NCBI RefSeq assembly: GCF_048006345.1
Contig: NZ_CP180351.1
Coordinates: 1,054,001 to 1,118,000, forward strand
DNA from: Marivita sp030148515
Lineage (GTDB): Bacteria > Pseudomonadota > Alphaproteobacteria > Rhodobacterales > Rhodobacteraceae
Direction: 5' to 3'
DNA length: 64,000 bases
Shown here: positions 60,891 through 64,000 of the stretch, in pieces
How the letters are laid out: every line of letters starts with the position of its first letter
Position numbering within the stretch: the first letter of the stretch is position 1
The notes under the pieces: generated by a model
Told to the model about the DNA's origin: nothing
Databases searched by the model: none
What the model saw: the letters and a program-made list of their open reading frames with translations, nothing else
Position numbers and translations under genes: made by a program

Positions 60891-61885
60891 CCGCGATGCT
60901 CGAACTCGATGCCGTGTCGCGGCAATTCATCCGCAAGCTCGATTCCATTGAAAAGCTGGCGCGCAAGCTGGGGGCAAATGTCTCGGAAAGCTGCGTCAAC
61001 GCCGTTGATGGTGCCAGCTTTTCGGTTGCGCGGGGCGAAGTGGTCGGGCTGGTCGGTGAGTCCGGGTGTGGCAAATCCACCTTGGGCCGCATGGTGGCGG
61101 GCCTGTTGCCGGTGACGGGTGGCAAAATCCGGTTTGAAGGCGTGGATGTGACCGATGCCGCAACGCCCGAGGCCAAGTCTGCGCGACTGCGGATACAGAT
61201 GATCTTTCAGGACCCGATGTCATCGCTCAATCCCCGGATGCGGGTTGAGGACATTGTGGGGGAAGCGGCGGTTTATCACGGCCTCACCTCCCGGCGCGAA
61301 ATGCCGGACTACGTGGCCGCGACGCTGGAAAAGGTCGGGCTTGATCCCGCCTACGCCCAGCGCTTCCCGCACCAGTTCTCCGGTGGCCAGCGCCAGCGTA
61401 TCGGCATTGCCCGCGCGCTTGCGGTCAAACCCGAATTTCTGATCTGTGATGAAAGCATCGCGGCGTTGGACGTGTCGATTCAGGCGCAGGTGATCAACCT
61501 GTTTCAGGACCTGCGCCGCGATCTGGACCTGACCTACCTTTTCATCAGCCACGACCTTGGGGTGATCGAACACATCGCCGACCGGGTGGTGGTGATGTAT
61601 CTGGGCCGGATCGTCGAGATCGGCACAACCGAAGCGCTGTTTGATGCGCCGCGCCATCCCTATACGCAGGCGCTGATCGACCAGATTCCGCGGCTGGATG
61701 GCGGGCGGCAAAGCTTTCGGACGATCAAGGGCGAAATCCCGTCGCCGCTGAACCCTCCACCCGGCTGCCATTTCCACCCACGCTGCCCCTTCGCGGGGCC
61801 ACGCTGCCAGCGCGAGGTTCCGGTGTTGCGTCACGAGGGCACCCGCGCCATCGCCTGCCATCTCGAAGACGGAGGAACTGAATGA
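60887..61885 (+). CDS. ABC transporter ATP-binding protein (DppF type)
   Basis: A 332-residue second ATPase of the importer. Walker A GLVGESGCGKSTLGRM, Q-loop IFQDPMSSLNPR, signature FSGGQRQRIGIARALA, Walker B FLICDESIAALDVSIQ and the oligopeptide domain GCHFHPRCPFAGPRCQREVP. It pairs with the DppD-type protein. Its stop overlaps the next ATG. Confidence 0.94.
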   Translation: MTAMLELDAVSRQFIRKLDSIEKLARKLGANVSESCVNAVDGASFSVARGEVVGLVGESGCGKSTLGRMVAGLLPVTGGKIRFEGVDVTDAATPEAKSARLRIQMIFQDPMSSLNPRMRVEDIVGEAAVYHGLTSRREMPDYVAATLEKVGLDPAYAQRFPHQFSGGQRQRIGIARALAVKPEFLICDESIAALDVSIQAQVINLFQDLRRDLDLTYLFISHDLGVIEHIADRVVVMYLGRIVEIGTTEALFDAPRHPYTQALIDQIPRLDGGRQSFRTIKGEIPSPLNPPPGCHFHPRCPFAGPRCQREVPVLRHEGTRAIACHLEDGGTE

Positions 61886-62760
61886 CCCTGCATATTCCCG
61901 GTGTGCTGACTGTCGAAGGACAGGGCACGCAGCGCCTTCCTCTTGTGATGGACAGCCCTCATTCCGGCACCGACTACCCTTTGGATTTCAATCATGCTGC
62001 CGATCCGCAAACGCTGCGCCACGCCGAGGACACCCATGTGCATGACCTTTGGGCCGGGGCTGTTCAGGCAGGGGCGCTGCTCTTGCACGCGCATTTCCCG
62101 CGATCTTACGTAGATGCGAACCGCGCATCCGACGATATGGACCCTGCAGCGATTGAGGGGGTGTATCCCGAATCGCTGAACCCGTCGATCAAAAGCCAGC
62201 TTGGCATTGGCCTCTGCTGGACACGCGTGCCACCGGACGGAGGGCCGCTGTATGACCGCCCACTGACCTCAGACGAGGTCTACGCGCGGGTGACCAACTA
62301 CCACCGCCCGTACCAGACCAAGCTTCGGTCACTCTTGGATGCCGCACACGCGCACTGGGGCACGGTCTGGCACGTAAACTGCCATTCGATGCAAGAGGTG
62401 GCGTCAGCCATGTCGACGCAGGACAAGGGTACCCCGCGCCCCGACTTCGTGCTGGGCGACCGGGATGGGACCGCCTGTGCCCCTGCCTTCACCGCAGCAG
62501 TCGAGAGCTTTCTGACCGGACGGGGCTACAGCGTGGCCATCAACGATCCCTATAAGGGAATGGAACTGGTCCGCGCGAATGGCGCGCCAGCCGAAGGTCG
62601 GCATTCGCTCCAGATCGAGGTCAATCGCAAGCTCTATATGGACGAGCGCACCCGCGAACCGAATGCCGGGTATGATGCTTTGAAAGCCACCTTCTCGGAT
62701 CTGTCCCGCCATCTGGCCGACCATGTCGCTGCGGCCCTCAAGGAAAGCTTTGCGCAATGA
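61882..62760 (+). CDS. N-formylglutamate amidohydrolase family protein
   Basis: A 292-residue zinc amidohydrolase of the FGase family. VMDSPHSGTDYP (about 22-33), ARVTNYHRPYQ and VWHVNCHSMQEV with the conserved His match; FGases hydrolyse N-formylglutamate in histidine breakdown, but no hut genes are here. Coupled by ATGA to the transporter and the next hydrolase, so it probably deacylates the imported compound. Confidence 0.85.
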   Translation: MTLHIPGVLTVEGQGTQRLPLVMDSPHSGTDYPLDFNHAADPQTLRHAEDTHVHDLWAGAVQAGALLLHAHFPRSYVDANRASDDMDPAAIEGVYPESLNPSIKSQLGIGLCWTRVPPDGGPLYDRPLTSDEVYARVTNYHRPYQTKLRSLLDAAHAHWGTVWHVNCHSMQEVASAMSTQDKGTPRPDFVLGDRDGTACAPAFTAAVESFLTGRGYSVAINDPYKGMELVRANGAPAEGRHSLQIEVNRKLYMDERTREPNAGYDALKATFSDLSRHLADHVAAALKESFAQ

Positions 62761-63734
62761 GCTCTGCAACAGGTTTGCCCAATATCTATTCGGTCGAACT
62801 GTCCCCGCCGGACATCTCCGGCTACGCGTCTGGCAACACAGGCATCCCCTATGTCTGGACCTTTGACAGTGGTGTGGCAGGTCCGCATGTGGCGATCACT
62901 GCCGTGGTGCATGGCAATGAACCTTGCGGTGCCATCGCCATTGATTGGCTGATGCAGATGAACCTGCGCCCGCTGAGAGGCGCGCTGTCCTTCGCATTTG
63001 TGAACATCGCGGCATACGAGGCGTTCGATCCCGAAGTGCCGGATGCCACGCGCTGGGTCGAAGAGGATTTCAACCGTCTTTGGGGCGAGGGCGTTCTTGA
63101 TGATCCTGATCGCCGTGTGACACCGGAAGTGGAGCGTGCGCGGGAGATCCGCCCGTGGCTCAGCACGGTCGATCTGCTGCTCGACATCCATTCCATGCAG
63201 CACAAGACCGACCCGCTGATCATCGCCGGACCCACTGTAAAAGGACGAACGCTTGGCGGGCAGATCGGTTGGCCGGGGATCGTCGTGACCGACAAGGGCC
63301 ATGCCGAAGGGCAGCGGATGCGGGATTTCGCGGATTTCGCCGACCCGGCATCAGCCCGCAACGCGGCATTGGTCGAATGTGGTCAGCATTGGGAAGCCGA
63401 GGCGGCCGACGTGGCCAAGGATTGCTGCATCGGTTTCCTGCGCGCCACAGGTGCTGTCGCGCCCGATTTCCAGCAGGATCGCATGAACGCGCGTCCGCCT
63501 AAGCCTGAGACAAAGTATTACGAGGTGATGCAGCCCGTCACTATAGAAACCGACAACTTCCGCTTTGCGCAGGATTGGCGCGGGTTCGAACACCTTAAGC
63601 AAGGCACGCTGATCGGCCATGACGGAGACCGCGAGGTTCTCGCGCCGCATGACCCGACGGTGCTCATCATGCCGTCGCGGCGGCTTTGGCCGGGCAAGAC
63701 AGCGGTGCGCCTTGCCCGACCGATTGAGGGCTGA
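62757..63734 (+). CDS. Succinylglutamate desuccinylase / aspartoacylase family protein
   Basis: A 325-residue zinc carboxypeptidase-like protein of the AstE/AspA family. The metal site HGNE is in ITAVVHGNEPCG (about 49-60) and the second His in LLLDIHSMQHKTDP (about 143). It removes an N-acyl group from an amino acid. The ATG overlaps the FGase stop. It converges with the last gene, 18 bases apart. Confidence 0.85.
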   Translation: MSSATGLPNIYSVELSPPDISGYASGNTGIPYVWTFDSGVAGPHVAITAVVHGNEPCGAIAIDWLMQMNLRPLRGALSFAFVNIAAYEAFDPEVPDATRWVEEDFNRLWGEGVLDDPDRRVTPEVERAREIRPWLSTVDLLLDIHSMQHKTDPLIIAGPTVKGRTLGGQIGWPGIVVTDKGHAEGQRMRDFADFADPASARNAALVECGQHWEAEAADVAKDCCIGFLRATGAVAPDFQQDRMNARPPKPETKYYEVMQPVTIETDNFRFAQDWRGFEHLKQGTLIGHDGDREVLAPHDPTVLIMPSRRLWPGKTAVRLARPIEG

Positions 63735-63752
63735 AACTTTCGCGCGGTCGGG

Positions 63753-64000
63753 TCAGACGTCGATCTCGACCGCGCCGATGGGCTTGGAACAGCAGGCCAG
63801 AATGTAGCCGCTGTCGATGTCGTCCTGCGAGATACCGCCGTTATGGACCATATGCACCTCGCCGGCGGTCTTGCGGATCTTGCAGGTGCCACAGACACCA
63901 AAGGTGCAACCCGACGGGATGACGATCCCCGCACCGCGTGCGACCGCCAGAACCGTATCGGTTTCCATGCACTCTGCCGTGACATCTGATCGTGCGAAAA
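63753..64000 (-). CDS. C-terminal part of a 2Fe-2S oxygenase reductase (GbcB-like), cut by window edge
   Basis: The readable part is about 82 codons; the frame is open to base 64000, so the gene extends beyond the window. It reads FARSDVTAECME and then the plant-type [2Fe-2S] domain: C-x4-C-x2-C in IPSGCTFGVCGTCKIRK and HNGGISQDDIDSGYILACCSKP. That ending is typical of GbcB-like reductases of Rieske oxygenases acting on betaines or carnitine. The FAD/NAD part and partner oxygenase lie outside, so the assignment is partial. Confidence 0.78.
   Translation of the reverse strand, partial: FARSDVTAECMETDTVLAVARGAGIVIPSGCTFGVCGTCKIRKTAGEVHMVHNGGISQDDIDSGYILACCSKPIGAVEIDV

Noticed and set aside
61882..63734. 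Part of a histidine utilisation (hut) or arginine succinyltransferase (ast) operon
   Set aside because: No hutUHI or astABCD genes are adjacent; the two hydrolases are coupled to a peptide importer instead.
1..64000. CRISPR arrays, insertion sequences, prophage or integrase genes
   Set aside because: I looked for regularly spaced repeats, transposase-like proteins and phage modules and saw none.

Overview
The window looks like a chromosome segment of a marine alphaproteobacterium of the Roseobacter/Rhodobacteraceae type. The evidence is high GC, long chains of ATGA/GTGA-coupled genes, a B12-dependent NrdJ as the ribonucleotide reductase, tatABC followed by a DUF815 ATPase, tripartite tricarboxylate (TTT) transport genes, and short repeats built around GGGGGCGCTGCCCCC. 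No rRNA, CRISPR array, transposase or prophage was seen. There are two tRNA genes (Ile2-CAU and Pro-UGG).

Region 1 (1-25 kb) is mostly core metabolism: a small DUF4347-like protein; aconitase acnA, broken by a single missing base in the sequence as given; a DUF1223 protein; a lipid A-type acyltransferase; an SDR dehydrogenase; a CbiX-like protein; purM-purN; RNase D; sufE; trpE with ppiD; an aminotransferase; gpt; a LysE exporter with fabI; pdxH; a double cold-shock-domain protein overlapping a DUF192 gene; tRNA-Pro; and nrdJ. The 538-bp region before nrdJ carries three DnaA-box-like sites and an NrdR-like box.

Region 2 (25-37 kb) holds a divergent ECF sigma/EF-hand pair; a 1066-residue fused reductive dehalogenase-oxidoreductase behind a YafY/WYL regulator; tatABC-DUF815; a one-carbon cluster (PF13769-like protein, MetF-like reductase, HAD phosphatase, methyltetrahydrofolate:corrinoid methyltransferase); and Ppx/GppA facing aroQ.

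Region 3 (37.5-55 kb) is the most interesting part. Fourteen minus-strand genes, from a GntR/FCD regulator to a two-subunit molybdenum hydroxylase, include an NMT1-type ABC importer, a 4,5-dihydroxyphthalate-decarboxylase-like protein, a TSUP permease, a complete TctCBA transporter, an LVIVD beta-propeller protein and an OsmC protein. Four genes run divergently: a fumarylpyruvate-hydrolase-like FAH protein, a DapA-family aldolase, a hydantoinase-like cyclic amidohydrolase and an Asp/Glu/hydantoin racemase. A 14-bp GntR-type inverted repeat lies between the two arms. Together they look like an undescribed catabolic unit for an N-heterocyclic carboxylate: two importers, ring hydroxylation next to nitrogen, cyclic-amide opening, then hydrolase and aldolase steps. 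The substrate is inferred, not shown.

Region 4 (55-64 kb) is a LysR regulator divergent from a Dpp/Opp-type peptide ABC importer that is translationally coupled to an N-formylglutamate amidohydrolase-like and an aspartoacylase-like hydrolase. At the right edge is the C-terminal 2Fe-2S domain of a GbcB-like oxygenase reductase, cut by the window end.
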